Source: Paenibacillus sinensis (GTDB lineage: Bacteria > Bacillota > Bacilli > Paenibacillales > Paenibacillaceae). Taken from it: a DNA stretch of 38,731 nucleotides. Shown piece after piece: positions 7,869 through 16,131 of this stretch. The stretch covers positions 23,748 through 62,478 of the forward strand of contig NZ_JAHCMB010000200.1 of assembly GCF_019904155.1 (NCBI RefSeq), in the 5' to 3' direction. Numbering within the stretch: the first letter of the stretch is position 1; every line of letters begins with the position of its first letter. Made by a program: the position numbers and the translations under genes. Below the pieces are notes generated by a model. It made no database searches. It saw only the letters and a program-made list of their open reading frames with translations, and had not been told where the DNA came from.

Positions 7869-7903
7869 GCGGGGAAGGCCACGGCCCTCCGCGCTTTCTT
7901 TTT
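7869..7903 (+). other. Intercistronic hairpin with T-rich tail between atpE and atpF
   Basis: A GC-rich arm GCGGGG...GGCC (7869-7880) can fold onto GGCCCTCCGC (7883-7892) with a small AA bulge. GCTTTCTTTTT follows. It resembles a leaky terminator or an mRNA-stabilising 3' hairpin behind the subunit c gene. It is inside the operon, so full termination is unlikely. Confidence 0.5.
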
Positions 7904-7959
7904 GGCTCAAGATCTGTCCACTGGGTGGATAATGAAGTTACTGGAAAGGAGTGACCCAC

Positions 7960-8448
7960 GTGCATTTTTCATTCACATCTCTCGCCCTTGCGCTGATCGC
8001 TTTCCTGATCTTGTATTTCCTGCTCAACAAGTATGCATTCGGACCATTGTTCTCCGTCATGGAGAAACGCCGCGAGCTTGTCTTGCAGCAGATTAACGAA
8101 GCTTCGCAGACTCGGGAGCAGGCGGTCGCTTATGTAGAAGAACAGAAGCAGGCGCTCCAGGATGCGCGCAAGGAAGCTTACGATATCATCGAGCAGTCCA
8201 GACAGACGAGCACGAAGCAAACCGAACAGCTCCTCGAGCAGGCCAAGTCGGAAGCGGCCCGCATCAAGGATGAGGCTGTACGCGATATTCAGAACGAGAA
8301 GGACAAGGCCGTCGAGGCGCTTCGCAGCGAGCTCGGATCGGCTTCTGTCAAAATCGCATCCAAGCTGCTTGAGAAGGAAGTCAGCTCGGACGCCGCGCAG
8401 GAGGAACTCGTTGATCAATACCTCAAAGAGGTTGGGGGCAGATCATGA
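7960..8448 (+). CDS. atpF: ATP synthase Fo subunit b
   Basis: A 162-residue peripheral-stalk subunit with one N-terminal membrane helix (about residues 4-24, LALALIAFLILYFLLNKYAF). A long charged coiled coil rich in Gln, Glu, Lys and Ala follows to the C-terminus. Two GTG starts are in frame. AAAGGAG ends at 7951, so GTG 7960 is properly spaced while GTG 7951 overlaps the ribosome site. The gene overlaps atpH by four bases (ATGA), a standard coupling arrangement. Only one b-type subunit gene is present, so the stalk should be a homodimer. Confidence 0.95.
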   Translation: MHFSFTSLALALIAFLILYFLLNKYAFGPLFSVMEKRRELVLQQINEASQTREQAVAYVEEQKQALQDARKEAYDIIEQSRQTSTKQTEQLLEQAKSEAARIKDEAVRDIQNEKDKAVEALRSELGSASVKIASKLLEKEVSSDAAQEELVDQYLKEVGGRS

Positions 8449-8996
8449 GTCAGGATACGGTAGTCGCCAAGAGATACGCGAAGGCTTTGTTCGAGGTAGC
8501 CTTGGAGGAGAACAAGACGATGGAAGTGGAAGAGGAGCTGAAGGCTCTTGTATCCGCACTTGCATCCGACTCCGACCTTGGCCGCTTCATCAGCACCCCG
8601 AAGATCTCCGGGGAAGACAAGCTGGCCGTGCTCAAGAAGGCGCTGGAAGGCAAACTGTCGAGTATTGTGATCAATACGGTTGAGCTCCTGGTGGAGCGCG
8701 GCAGAATGAGCATTCTGGCTGAACTTCTGGAGAGCTATATCAAGATCGAAGGCGAGAGCCTTGGCCTCGCCGACGCTACCGTGTATTCCACGTATGAGCT
8801 GGACGAACGGGAGCTTAACACGGTTGCCGAAGAGTTCGGCACTTTGTCAGGCCGCAAGATCCGCGCAACGAATGTTATCGACAAGAGTCTGCTTGGGGGA
8901 CTTAAGGTTGTTATCGGCGATACGCTGTATGACGGCAGCCTCTCCGGCAAGCTGGAACGTCTGGAAAAATCTTTTAACGATAAGCACAGAAGATAG
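8445..8996 (+). CDS. atpH: ATP synthase F1 subunit delta
   Basis: A 183-residue subunit delta linking the F1 head to the b-subunit stalk. The N-terminal helical bundle begins with VAKRYAKALFEVALEE, the family signature. The C-terminal region carries the conserved segment KSLLGGLKVVIGDTLYDGS near residues 146-164. Length is normal. It starts on the overlapping ATGA with atpF and ends 12 bases before atpA. Confidence 0.96.
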   Translation: MSQDTVVAKRYAKALFEVALEENKTMEVEEELKALVSALASDSDLGRFISTPKISGEDKLAVLKKALEGKLSSIVINTVELLVERGRMSILAELLESYIKIEGESLGLADATVYSTYELDERELNTVAEEFGTLSGRKIRATNVIDKSLLGGLKVVIGDTLYDGSLSGKLERLEKSFNDKHRR

Positions 8997-9008
8997 GGGT
9001 GAGCGTAC

Positions 9009-10520
9009 TTGAGCATCAGACCTGAAGAAATCAGCACTTTGATTAAAAGTCAGATCGAGCAGTATAAATCCGATATTGAAGTAGCCGAAATCGGAACCGT
9101 TATTCAAGTCGGCGACGGGATCGCCCGTGTACACGGTCTGGAAAATGCAATGGCCGGCGAGCTGCTGGAGTTCTCCAACGGTGTCGTAGGCATGGCGCTC
9201 AATTTGGAAGAAAGCAACGTCGGTGTCGTTATCCTCGGCGAGTACACCGAAATTCGTGAAGGCGACCAAGTGAAGCGTACGGGACGCATCATGCAGGTTC
9301 CGGTTGGCGAAGCCCTTCTGGGACGCGTCGTGAACCCGCTCGGTCAGCCGCTGGACGGCAAAGGCCCGATTCAAACGACAGAATTCCGTCCGGTTGAGAA
9401 CAACGCTCCTGGCGTTATCGATCGTAAATCGGTGCATGAACCGATGCAGACCGGTCTGAAAGCTATCGACTCCATGGTTCCGATCGGCCGCGGACAACGC
9501 GAGCTGATTATCGGCGACCGTCAAACCGGTAAGACCGCGATTGCGATCGATGCCATCATCAACCAAAAGGGCAACGGAATGAAATGTATCTACGTTGCCA
9601 TCGGACAAAAACAATCCACAGTAGCGCAAGTTGTCGAAACGCTGCGCCGCCACGGTGCGCTGGAGTACACGATTGTCGTTACCGCTTCGGCTTCCGAGCC
9701 ATCTCCACTGCTCTATATTGCTCCGTATGCGGGCTGCGCAATGGGCGAGTACTTCATGTACAAGGGCGAGCACGTTCTCGTTATCTATGATGACTTGTCC
9801 AAGCAAGCTGCGGCTTACCGTGAACTGTCCCTGCTGCTCCGCCGTCCACCGGGCCGTGAAGCATTCCCGGGCGACGTCTTCTATCTGCATTCCCGCCTTC
9901 TGGAACGCGCAGCCAAGCTGAGCGACGCACTCGGCGGCGGTTCGCTGACGGCTCTGCCGTTCATCGAAACCCAGGCTTCCGACGTATCTGCTTACATTCC
10001 GACTAACGTAATCTCCATCACCGACGGTCAGATCTTCCTGGAATCCGATCTCTTCTACTCCGGTCAACGCCCAGCTATCAACGTCGGTATCTCCGTATCC
10101 CGCGTAGGCGGTTCCGCGCAGATCAAGGCTATGAAGAAGGTTGCCGGTTCTCTCCGTCTGGACCTTGCCCAGTATCGCGAGCTGCAGGCTTTTGCCCAGT
10201 TCGGCTCCGATCTGGATAAATCCACCCAGGCCCGTCTGAACCGCGGCGCACGGATGATGGAAATCCTGAAGCAGGGGGTCAACCAACCTCTGTCCGTCGA
10301 ACATCAGGTTATCAGCTTGTACACGGCGGTTAAGGGCTTCCTGGATGATATCCCGGTTAAGGACGTTAAACGCTTCGAACGGGAATTCCTCTCCTACATG
10401 GACAGCAATGTGCCGCAAGTGGCCGCTTCCATTACGGAAACGAAGGACCTGACTGCTGATAACGAGAATGCCCTTAAGGCTGCGATCGAACAGTTCAAAA
10501 AGAGCTTCGCCACCAGCTGA
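9009..10520 (+). CDS. atpA: ATP synthase F1 subunit alpha
   Basis: A 503-residue non-catalytic nucleotide-binding subunit of the alpha3-beta3 head. Walker A is GDRQTGKTA near residues 169-177, Walker B is VLVIYDDLS near 256-264, and the alpha/beta signature PAINVGISVSR is near residue 355. Length equals the family norm. The start is TTG, preceded by GGGGTGAG at 8996-9003; no better in-frame start exists nearby. A 200-base spacer with a tandem repeat separates it from atpG. Confidence 0.98.
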   Translation: MSIRPEEISTLIKSQIEQYKSDIEVAEIGTVIQVGDGIARVHGLENAMAGELLEFSNGVVGMALNLEESNVGVVILGEYTEIREGDQVKRTGRIMQVPVGEALLGRVVNPLGQPLDGKGPIQTTEFRPVENNAPGVIDRKSVHEPMQTGLKAIDSMVPIGRGQRELIIGDRQTGKTAIAIDAIINQKGNGMKCIYVAIGQKQSTVAQVVETLRRHGALEYTIVVTASASEPSPLLYIAPYAGCAMGEYFMYKGEHVLVIYDDLSKQAAAYRELSLLLRRPPGREAFPGDVFYLHSRLLERAAKLSDALGGGSLTALPFIETQASDVSAYIPTNVISITDGQIFLESDLFYSGQRPAINVGISVSRVGGSAQIKAMKKVAGSLRLDLAQYRELQAFAQFGSDLDKSTQARLNRGARMMEILKQGVNQPLSVEHQVISLYTAVKGFLDDIPVKDVKRFEREFLSYMDSNVPQVAASITETKDLTADNENALKAAIEQFKKSFATS

Positions 10521-10620
10521 TTTAAGCCTGGAGCGAATGACATAAATGCAAGAGACCGGACCGGCTGACTGTCTGTCCGGCAAATTCCGGCGAGGCCGAC
10601 CGTTTCGGCTTCGTCCAAGG

Positions 10621-10702
10621 CACAGATTACGCTTACGAAGCCAGCTTTGGCTTCGCCAAAGCACAGATTATGCTAACGAAGCCAGCTTTGGCTTCGCCAA
10701 AG
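10621..10702 (+). repeat. Two tandem 41-base repeats between atpA and atpG
   Basis: Unit 1 is 10621-10661 and unit 2 is 10662-10702; they differ at only two positions (CACAGATTAYGCTWACGAAG). A third, degenerate copy of the 3' part appears just upstream near 10603-10620. Each unit can form either GAAGCCA-GCTT-TGGCTTC or GCTTTGGC-TTC-GCCAAAGC; these stems overlap and exclude each other. The array ends five bases before the atpG ribosome site. Confidence 0.9.
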
Positions 10703-10720
10703 CTTATAGGTGGTGAAATC

Positions 10721-11602
10721 ATGGCAAGAAGCATGCGTGATATCAAACGTCAAATCAAAAGCGTCCAGAACACGAGACAAATCACCAAAGCGATGGAAAT
10801 GGTCGCCGCCTCCAAGCTGAGAAAAGCGCAGGAGAAGGCGGAAGCAGCCCGTCCCTATTCGCAGAAGCTGAAAGAAGTCGTGTCGAATATCGCCTCCGGA
10901 ACGAATGGTGTCAAGCATCCGATGCTGGTGAGCCGTCCTGTTAAAAAGACCGGCTACATTGTTGTCACTTCAGACCGCGGTCTCGCAGGGGGCTACAACG
11001 CCAACATTTTGCGGAAAGTGACGACTCTGATCCAGGAGCGCCACAAATCGGCTGATGAGTATGGAATTTTCGTTATCGGACGCAAGGGCCGCGACTTTCT
11101 GAAACGCCGGAACTATCCGATCGTGGAAGAAGTGACGGAGCTCTCCGATACGCCTTCCTTCGCCGACATCAAGGCGATCGCCTATTCGGCGGTTGGCCAA
11201 TTCGAGCAGGGACAGTTCGACGAAATTTTCATCTGCTACAATGTGTTCGTGAATCCGATCAGCCAGATTCCGACAGTGGAACGTCTGCTTCCAATGGACG
11301 GCGTAGGTGAGGCGGCGAAAGACAGCCAGACCCACGAGCTGAAAGCAGGCTATGAATATGAGCCTTCGCCTGAAGGCGTGCTGGAAGTGCTGCTTCCGAA
11401 GTATGCGGAGACGCTGATTTACAGCGCGATTCTGGACGGCAAAGCTAGTGAGCTTGGTGCGAAGATGACCGCGATGGGCAGCGCGACCAAGAATGCGTCG
11501 AAGATGATCGGCAATCTGACGTTGACCTACAACCGTGCCCGCCAGGCGGCGATTACCCAGGAAATAACCGAAATCGTTGCCGGTGCGAACGCGCAGTCTT
11601 AA
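10721..11602 (+). CDS. atpG: ATP synthase F1 subunit gamma
   Basis: A 293-residue central-shaft subunit. The N-terminal signature MARSMRDIKRQIKSVQNTRQ and the C-terminal helix GSATKNASKMIGNLTLTYNRARQ... are complete. An upstream in-frame ATG at 10670 would lie inside the tandem repeat. TAGGTGGTG at 10706-10714 precedes the ATG at 10721, and the family signature begins there, so 10721 is used. Only one gamma is needed per three alpha and three beta subunits, and the gene is flanked on both sides by structured spacers not typical of the rest of the operon. Confidence 0.97.
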   Translation: MARSMRDIKRQIKSVQNTRQITKAMEMVAASKLRKAQEKAEAARPYSQKLKEVVSNIASGTNGVKHPMLVSRPVKKTGYIVVTSDRGLAGGYNANILRKVTTLIQERHKSADEYGIFVIGRKGRDFLKRRNYPIVEEVTELSDTPSFADIKAIAYSAVGQFEQGQFDEIFICYNVFVNPISQIPTVERLLPMDGVGEAAKDSQTHELKAGYEYEPSPEGVLEVLLPKYAETLIYSAILDGKASELGAKMTAMGSATKNASKMIGNLTLTYNRARQAAITQEITEIVAGANAQS

Positions 11603-11613
11603 GACGGATCGGC

Positions 11614-11698
11614 TAGGCGGCGCCGCCTAAGGGTTATGACTTGTTCCACAAACGGAAGCCCTCCTCTTTCAGAGGAAGACGAAGCCGTTTCTTTTATT
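11614..11698 (+). other. Palindrome and hairpin between atpG and atpD
   Basis: A perfect 16-base palindrome TAGGCGGCGCCGCCTA spans 11614-11629. Downstream, AAACGG (11650-11655) pairs with CCGTTT (11685-11690) around an inner hairpin CCTCT-TTC-AGAGG (11663-11675). CTTTTATT follows, giving a terminator-like outline. atpD begins 32 bases later with a strong ribosome site. Confidence 0.6.
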
Positions 11699-11729
11699 GA
11701 GGTAACAGTTTTCAAGGAGGGAAACATAG

Positions 11730-13130
11730 ATGAACGTAGGACGCGTAGTAAGCATTATGGGTCCGGTTGTCGACATTGAGTTTCAGCGCGGACAGCTGCC
11801 TGAAATTTTCAATGCGGTCAAAATCGGAGCCAACGCAGAGCATGGACGCGACAAAGAGCTGACCCTGGAAGTGTCCAACCATCTGGGCGATAATCTGGTT
11901 CGTTGTATCGCCATGTCCTCCACGGACGGACTGGTCCGCGGCGTGGATGCAGTAGACCAAGGAGCCCCGATTTCCGTTCCCGTCGGTGATATTACGCTCG
12001 GCCGGGTATTTAACGTACTGGGCGATGCCATTGATAATGGTGAACCTATCACTGGGGCGCAGAAGAACCCGATCCACCGTATTGCTCCGACCTTTGACGA
12101 GCTGTCGACGCAAGCTGAGATTCTGGAGACCGGAATCAAAGTTATCGACCTGCTCGCTCCTTACGCCAAGGGCGGTAAGATCGGCCTGTTCGGCGGTGCC
12201 GGCGTAGGCAAGACCGTAACGATCCAGGAATTGATCAACAATATCGCCCAGGAACATGGCGGTATCTCCGTATTCGCGGGTGTTGGCGAACGTACCCGTG
12301 AAGGGAATGACCTTTACGGTGAAATGACCGAATCCGGCGTTATCAAGAAGACGGCGATGGTGTTCGGACAGATGAACGAACCGCCAGGCGCACGTCTGCG
12401 CGTAGCACTGACGGGTCTGACCATGGCGGAATACTTCCGCGATGTGGAAGGACGCGATACGCTGCTCTTCATCGACAACATCTTCCGCTTCACGCAAGCA
12501 GGTTCCGAAGTATCCGCTCTGCTCGGCCGCATGCCGTCCGCGGTAGGTTACCAGCCTACGCTGGCAACGGAAATGGGTCAGCTTCAGGAACGGATCACTT
12601 CCACCAAGAAAGGCTCGGTTACTTCGATCCAGGCGATTTACGTGCCGGCGGATGACTATACCGACCCGGCTCCGGCGACGGCCTTCGCTCACTTGGATGC
12701 GACGACCAACCTGGAACGTAAAATCTCTGAAAAAGGCATTTTCCCGGCCGTTGACCCGCTGGCATCCAGCTCGCGTATTCTGGCGCCGGAAATTGTCGGA
12801 GAAGAGCATTACAATGTAGCTCAGGGCGTGAAGCAGCTGCTTCAGCGTTACACCGAGCTTCAGGATATTATCGCTATCCTCGGTATGGATGAGCTGAGCG
12901 AGGAAGATAAGCTGATCGTGTCCCGTGCCCGCAAGGTGGAACGTTTCCTGTCGCAGCCTTTCCACGTGGCCGAACAGTTTACGGGTTTCAAGGGCGCTTA
13001 CGTGCCGATCAATGAAACTGTCCGCAGCTTCAAGGAAATTCTGGAAGGCAAGCACGACGATCTTCCGGAAGCCGCGTTCCTGTTCGTAGGTACAATCGAG
13101 CAAGCGGTGGAGAAGGCCAAAACGCTGTAA
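11730..13130 (+). CDS. atpD: ATP synthase F1 subunit beta (catalytic)
   Basis: A 466-residue catalytic subunit. Walker A is GGAGVGKTV near residues 154-162. The catalytic-glutamate segment GVGERTREGND, Walker B LLFIDNIFRF, and ALLGRMPSAVGYQPTLATEM are all intact. AAGGAGGG lies nine bases before the ATG. Length is slightly below B. subtilis AtpD and normal for the family. It is followed by atpC after 27 bases. Confidence 0.98.
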   Translation: MNVGRVVSIMGPVVDIEFQRGQLPEIFNAVKIGANAEHGRDKELTLEVSNHLGDNLVRCIAMSSTDGLVRGVDAVDQGAPISVPVGDITLGRVFNVLGDAIDNGEPITGAQKNPIHRIAPTFDELSTQAEILETGIKVIDLLAPYAKGGKIGLFGGAGVGKTVTIQELINNIAQEHGGISVFAGVGERTREGNDLYGEMTESGVIKKTAMVFGQMNEPPGARLRVALTGLTMAEYFRDVEGRDTLLFIDNIFRFTQAGSEVSALLGRMPSAVGYQPTLATEMGQLQERITSTKKGSVTSIQAIYVPADDYTDPAPATAFAHLDATTNLERKISEKGIFPAVDPLASSSRILAPEIVGEEHYNVAQGVKQLLQRYTELQDIIAILGMDELSEEDKLIVSRARKVERFLSQPFHVAEQFTGFKGAYVPINETVRSFKEILEGKHDDLPEAAFLFVGTIEQAVEKAKTL

Positions 13131-13157
13131 ACCTGAAGGGTTGAGGAGGATTTCGAA

Positions 13158-13574
13158 GTGAACACTTTTATGTTGGAAATTGTCACGCCGGATCACCTCG
13201 TATACGCCAAGCAGGTATACAGCTTGACCGTACGGGGAGCAGAAGGCGATCTGGGCATTCTGCCCGGACATGTTCCGCTTGTGACTCCGCTTCAGGTAGC
13301 GCCGATGACCATCAAATCGGAAGCTGGCGTAACCACGGTCGCCGTTCACGGCGGTTTCGTTGAAGTGCATAAGGATAAAGTGACCGTACTGGCGGAAAGC
13401 GCCGAGCTTCCCAGTGATATCGACCTCGAGCGCGCCGAGGCTGCCAAGGAGCGCGCACAGCGTCGCCTGCAGGTTCGGGGCAAGCAGGATGAGATTGACC
13501 ATCGCCGGGCTGAGCTTGCGCTTCAGCGGGCGGTTACACGGATTAAGGTGTCCACTAGTAAAGGACAGCAATGA
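13158..13574 (+). CDS. atpC: ATP synthase F1 subunit epsilon
   Basis: A 138-residue regulatory subunit. The N-terminal beta-sandwich starts FMLEIVTPDHLVYAKQV and includes GAEGDLGILPGHVPLVTPL and the AVHGGFVEV strand. The C-terminal two-helix domain begins near residue 88 with ERAEAAKERAQRRLQ. The start is GTG, about ten bases after GAGGAGG. It is the last gene of the operon; a strong terminator begins four bases after its stop. Confidence 0.97.
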   Translation: MNTFMLEIVTPDHLVYAKQVYSLTVRGAEGDLGILPGHVPLVTPLQVAPMTIKSEAGVTTVAVHGGFVEVHKDKVTVLAESAELPSDIDLERAEAAKERAQRRLQVRGKQDEIDHRRAELALQRAVTRIKVSTSKGQQ

Positions 13575-13577
13575 ATC

Positions 13578-13619
13578 AAAGGAGCAGATCGGACGATGTC
13601 CGGTCTGCTCCTTTTTTTT
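13578..13619 (+). terminator. Intrinsic terminator of the atp operon
   Basis: AAAGGAGCAGATCGGA (13578-13593) pairs with TCCGGTCTGCTCCTTT (13599-13614) around a five-base loop. A run of eight T residues overlaps the 3' end. It lies directly after the atpC stop. Confidence 0.95.
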
Positions 13620-13851
13620 GCATACCAAATATGTTCGTTATAAGAAAATTCTCGTTCGCAATATGACTTGAATAAATGTCAAAGTTCTAACAAACGGTGT
13701 CATTTTGTAACTTCCTGGAGGACAGCGGATATGATAGCGTTTTATTGGAGATTTTAACGAAAAAAATTGTAAAAGGACTGGATTCTTTTCCACTACGCAA
13801 GTATGATATAAGAGTCGATTTCCAAGGGCGATACCGTCTGGGGGGGTTAGG

Positions 13852-14109
13852 ATGGATAATCTCGTAAATGCAGATTTAACCGGCTCGATCGGAATCAGCG
13901 GCCTGCTGTCATTGGCCGTCTCGCTGATATGTGTTGCGATATCGTGGTGGGCTCTGCAGAACTTTAAGCTGGAGTTATTCATAAGATATCCTAAGAGTCC
14001 GCAAGGTCGGCTGCTGCATCTGCTGCTTGCCATTGTGCTGGGGCATTTTGTAGCGGGCTTTCTGCTGGATTATTTGGGATACAGTACCCAAATCCGCCAT
14101 ATGTTTTGA
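13852..14109 (+). CDS. ywzB: DUF1146 family membrane protein (YwzB-like)
   Basis: An 85-residue protein with two hydrophobic segments, near residues 14-32 and 56-74, and a basic segment between them (FIRYPKSPQGR). Length, topology and position between atpC and murA match YwzB of B. subtilis (DUF1146). A G-rich stretch GGGGGGGTTAGG directly precedes the ATG and acts as the ribosome site. A -10-like TATGAT at 13802-13807 could drive it, but the -35 is poor. Function is unknown in the family. Confidence 0.82.
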   Translation: MDNLVNADLTGSIGISGLLSLAVSLICVAISWWALQNFKLELFIRYPKSPQGRLLHLLLAIVLGHFVAGFLLDYLGYSTQIRHMF

Positions 14110-14426
14110 CGGAAGACGGTTCGGTTATTAATGTCGTAGACCGGATTCGCCAAGAACTGCCGCATAATAACATTTTTTTTAGACAAAACTTAAATTAACA
14201 GTTGTCCCAAGGATCAACACCTGAAGGTGCTTTATGGCACCACATGGTTCACGTTTATCGTGAATCTCATCATTTCAGGCCTGGTCGGGGACCAAGCAGC
14301 GGAAATCGAAGCAAGAAGCCAAATTAATTATTACCTTAACTTTTTACTTTAAAAAATTAAACAAGCAAGGATATGAAGAATGACATGCAGGTCAGTGAAA
14401 ATAATGGACGCGGAGGGAACCCAAAA
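14110..14426 (+). other. ywzB-murA intergenic region / murA leader
   Basis: This 317-base gap contains a run of eight T residues near 14173 and a strikingly structured block at 14202-14294, described separately. An AT-rich tail then leads to the murA ribosome site GGAGGG (14411-14416). No clear sigma-A promoter was identified. An open frame of about 40 codons crosses the structured block without a ribosome site. Confidence 0.6.
14202..14294 (+). ncRNA. Candidate structured RNA in the murA leader
   Basis: CCTGAA (14220-14225) pairs with TTCAGG (14274-14279) and encloses two hairpins. They are GGTGC-TTTATG-GCACC (14226-14241), stacked directly on the outer stem, and GGTTCACG-TTTAT-CGTGAATC (14246-14266, one G-T pair). 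A fourth stem TGGTC-GGG-GACCA (14282-14294) follows at once. TTGTCCC at 14202-14208 could alternatively pair with the GGGAC of the fourth stem. The three-way-junction outline does not match any riboswitch class I can recall. No terminator is visible between it and murA, so control at translation or by a partner is possible. Confidence 0.45.
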
Positions 14427-15800
14427 ATGAGCAAATTTATCGTCCGCGGTGGCAACCGATTGACCGGGAGCGTTAAAGTAAGCGGCGCTAAAAATTCCGT
14501 ACTACCGATCATAGCCGCCTCTCTGTTGGCAGAAGAAGGAGAAAGCGTCATTATCGACGCACCTCCGCTGGATGATGTAATGACGATCAGCAAAGTGCTG
14601 GAATCTCTGGGGGCGGGAGTTACATATCATGACGATATAATCCAGGTGGATGCCCGAACGATCTCTACCTGTGAGGCGCCATACGAGTGGGTACGCAAGA
14701 TGCGTGCTTCTTTCCTTGTCATGGGACCTCTTTTATCCCGAATGGGCCGTACAAGAATTTCTCTGCCCGGCGGTTGCGCGATCGGTACGCGTCCAATCGA
14801 CCAGCATCTGAAGGGCTTTGAAGCGCTCGGGGCCGAAATTAATCTCGGCCAAGGCTACATTGAGGCCAAGAGCAACGGGCGTCTGCGTGGAGCGAAGATC
14901 TATCTGGACGTCGCCAGCGTGGGTGCAACGGAGAATATTATGATGGCCGCTTCTCTGGCGGAAGGCGTCACGACAATCGAGAATGCCGCCAAAGAGCCGG
15001 AGATCGTAGACCTGGCCAATTACCTGAACAGCATGGGAGCCATTGTGCGCGGCGCCGGAACGGGAGTCATCCGGATCGAAGGCGTGGAGCGTCTGCATGG
15101 GGTTAAACATAATGTCATTCCGGACCGGATCGAAGCCGGTACCTATATGGCGGCTGCCGCCATTACAGGGGGAGACGTGTTCGTAGAGGGCGCAATCGCC
15201 GATCATCTCGGACCTGTCATTGCCAAAATGGAGGAAATGGGCGTTACCATTATTCCAAGCGATAACGGAATCCGCGTCATCAGCGACAAGCCTCTGAAGG
15301 CTGTCGATGTGAAAACTTTGCCTTACCCGGGCTTCCCGACGGATATGCAGTCGCAGATGATGGCGCTTCTGCTTCGTTCGGAGGGCACGAGCGTCGTTAC
15401 GGAGACAGTCTTTGAGAACCGTTTCATGCATGTTGAAGAGTTCCAGCATATGAACGCCGAGATCAAGGTCGAGGGCCGTACGGCAATTGTTACCGGCAAC
15501 GCCCGTCTCGTTGGCGCCAAAGTGTGCGCGACAGACCTGCGCGCCGGAGCTGCCTTGATCCTTGCAGGCCTTGTGGCTGAGGGAACAACAGAAGTAAGCG
15601 GAACCCATCACATTGACCGGGGTTATGTTCACCTGGCAGAGAAGCTGTCGGGTCTTGGCGCCGACATCTGGCGCGTATCGTTGGAAGACAGTGTACCGGA
15701 AGCTGCGAAGGAAGAAACGGTCAAACCCGAACCCTCCCGTGCAGCTGTGCTGAAGGAAGAAGCGCCGGGACGTTTTCAGATACAGCCGAGCTGGGTGTAA
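14427..15800 (+). CDS. murA: UDP-N-acetylglucosamine 1-carboxyvinyltransferase
   Basis: A 457-residue enzyme adding enolpyruvate from PEP to UDP-GlcNAc, the first committed step of peptidoglycan synthesis. SGAKNS (residues 20-25) carries the conserved Lys-Asn pair. The catalytic loop LPGGCAIGTRPIDQH holds Cys117, the residue alkylated by fosfomycin. The C-terminal signature GAALILAGLVAEG is intact. In-frame ATGs at 14373 and 14385 lack good ribosome sites; GGAGGG at 14411-14416 supports 14427. About 30 residues rich in Glu, Pro and Ala extend the C-terminus beyond the catalytic fold. Position before spoIID fits the MurAA-type copy of Bacillales. Confidence 0.95.
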   Translation: MSKFIVRGGNRLTGSVKVSGAKNSVLPIIAASLLAEEGESVIIDAPPLDDVMTISKVLESLGAGVTYHDDIIQVDARTISTCEAPYEWVRKMRASFLVMGPLLSRMGRTRISLPGGCAIGTRPIDQHLKGFEALGAEINLGQGYIEAKSNGRLRGAKIYLDVASVGATENIMMAASLAEGVTTIENAAKEPEIVDLANYLNSMGAIVRGAGTGVIRIEGVERLHGVKHNVIPDRIEAGTYMAAAAITGGDVFVEGAIADHLGPVIAKMEEMGVTIIPSDNGIRVISDKPLKAVDVKTLPYPGFPTDMQSQMMALLLRSEGTSVVTETVFENRFMHVEEFQHMNAEIKVEGRTAIVTGNARLVGAKVCATDLRAGAALILAGLVAEGTTEVSGTHHIDRGYVHLAEKLSGLGADIWRVSLEDSVPEAAKEETVKPEPSRAAVLKEEAPGRFQIQPSWV

Positions 15801-16131
15801 GCAGAGCTGATCCAGCCTATCGAAGCTCGCTAATTCTATCCTCAATCGGTCTATTATAGCAATTGAAATCATTCTTTTTTCTACGGAGCATTTTGCTTAA
15901 GTACATGGAAGTTTCGAGTTATGCAAAATACGAATTGAAGTCCGGCCTGGGCCGGGCTTCTTTTTCATGTCTGGGGTTCCCAGATAGATTATAGATCCGG
16001 CACCTTAAAATCGCCTGAATCCTTCACGCCCTGGGGGGCCAGAACTCCGCCTTTCTTGCAATCTGCGTTCTAGCAATGTCGCGGGACTCATATCCTATTA
16101 TTGAGCACAGAGAACAAGGGAGGCGGAAGAG
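15801..16131 (+). other. murA-spoIID intergenic region
   Basis: This 331-base gap holds the murA terminator at 15937-15966 and a short hairpin CTGGG-GTT-CCCAG just after it. A sigma-E promoter is expected for spoIID, but only a poor -10 match (CATATCCT near 16089) was found. The ywmB gene that precedes spoIID in B. subtilis is absent. No other gene is supported. Confidence 0.6.
15937..15966 (+). terminator. Intrinsic terminator of murA
   Basis: GAAGTCCGGC (15937-15946) pairs with GCCGGGCTTC (15951-15960), one G-T pair, with a CTGG loop and five following T residues. Confidence 0.88.

Noticed and set aside
8847..10664. 605-codon minus-strand frame across atpH-atpA
   Set aside because: Shadow of atpA; no motif and no promoter or ribosome site.
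10621..10702. CRISPR-like array
   Set aside because: The two units are directly adjacent with no spacers and no cas genes are present.
11712..13628. 638-codon open frame on the minus strand across atpD-atpC
   Set aside because: It is the mirror of strongly coding, codon-biased atp genes and has no ribosome site or recognisable domain.
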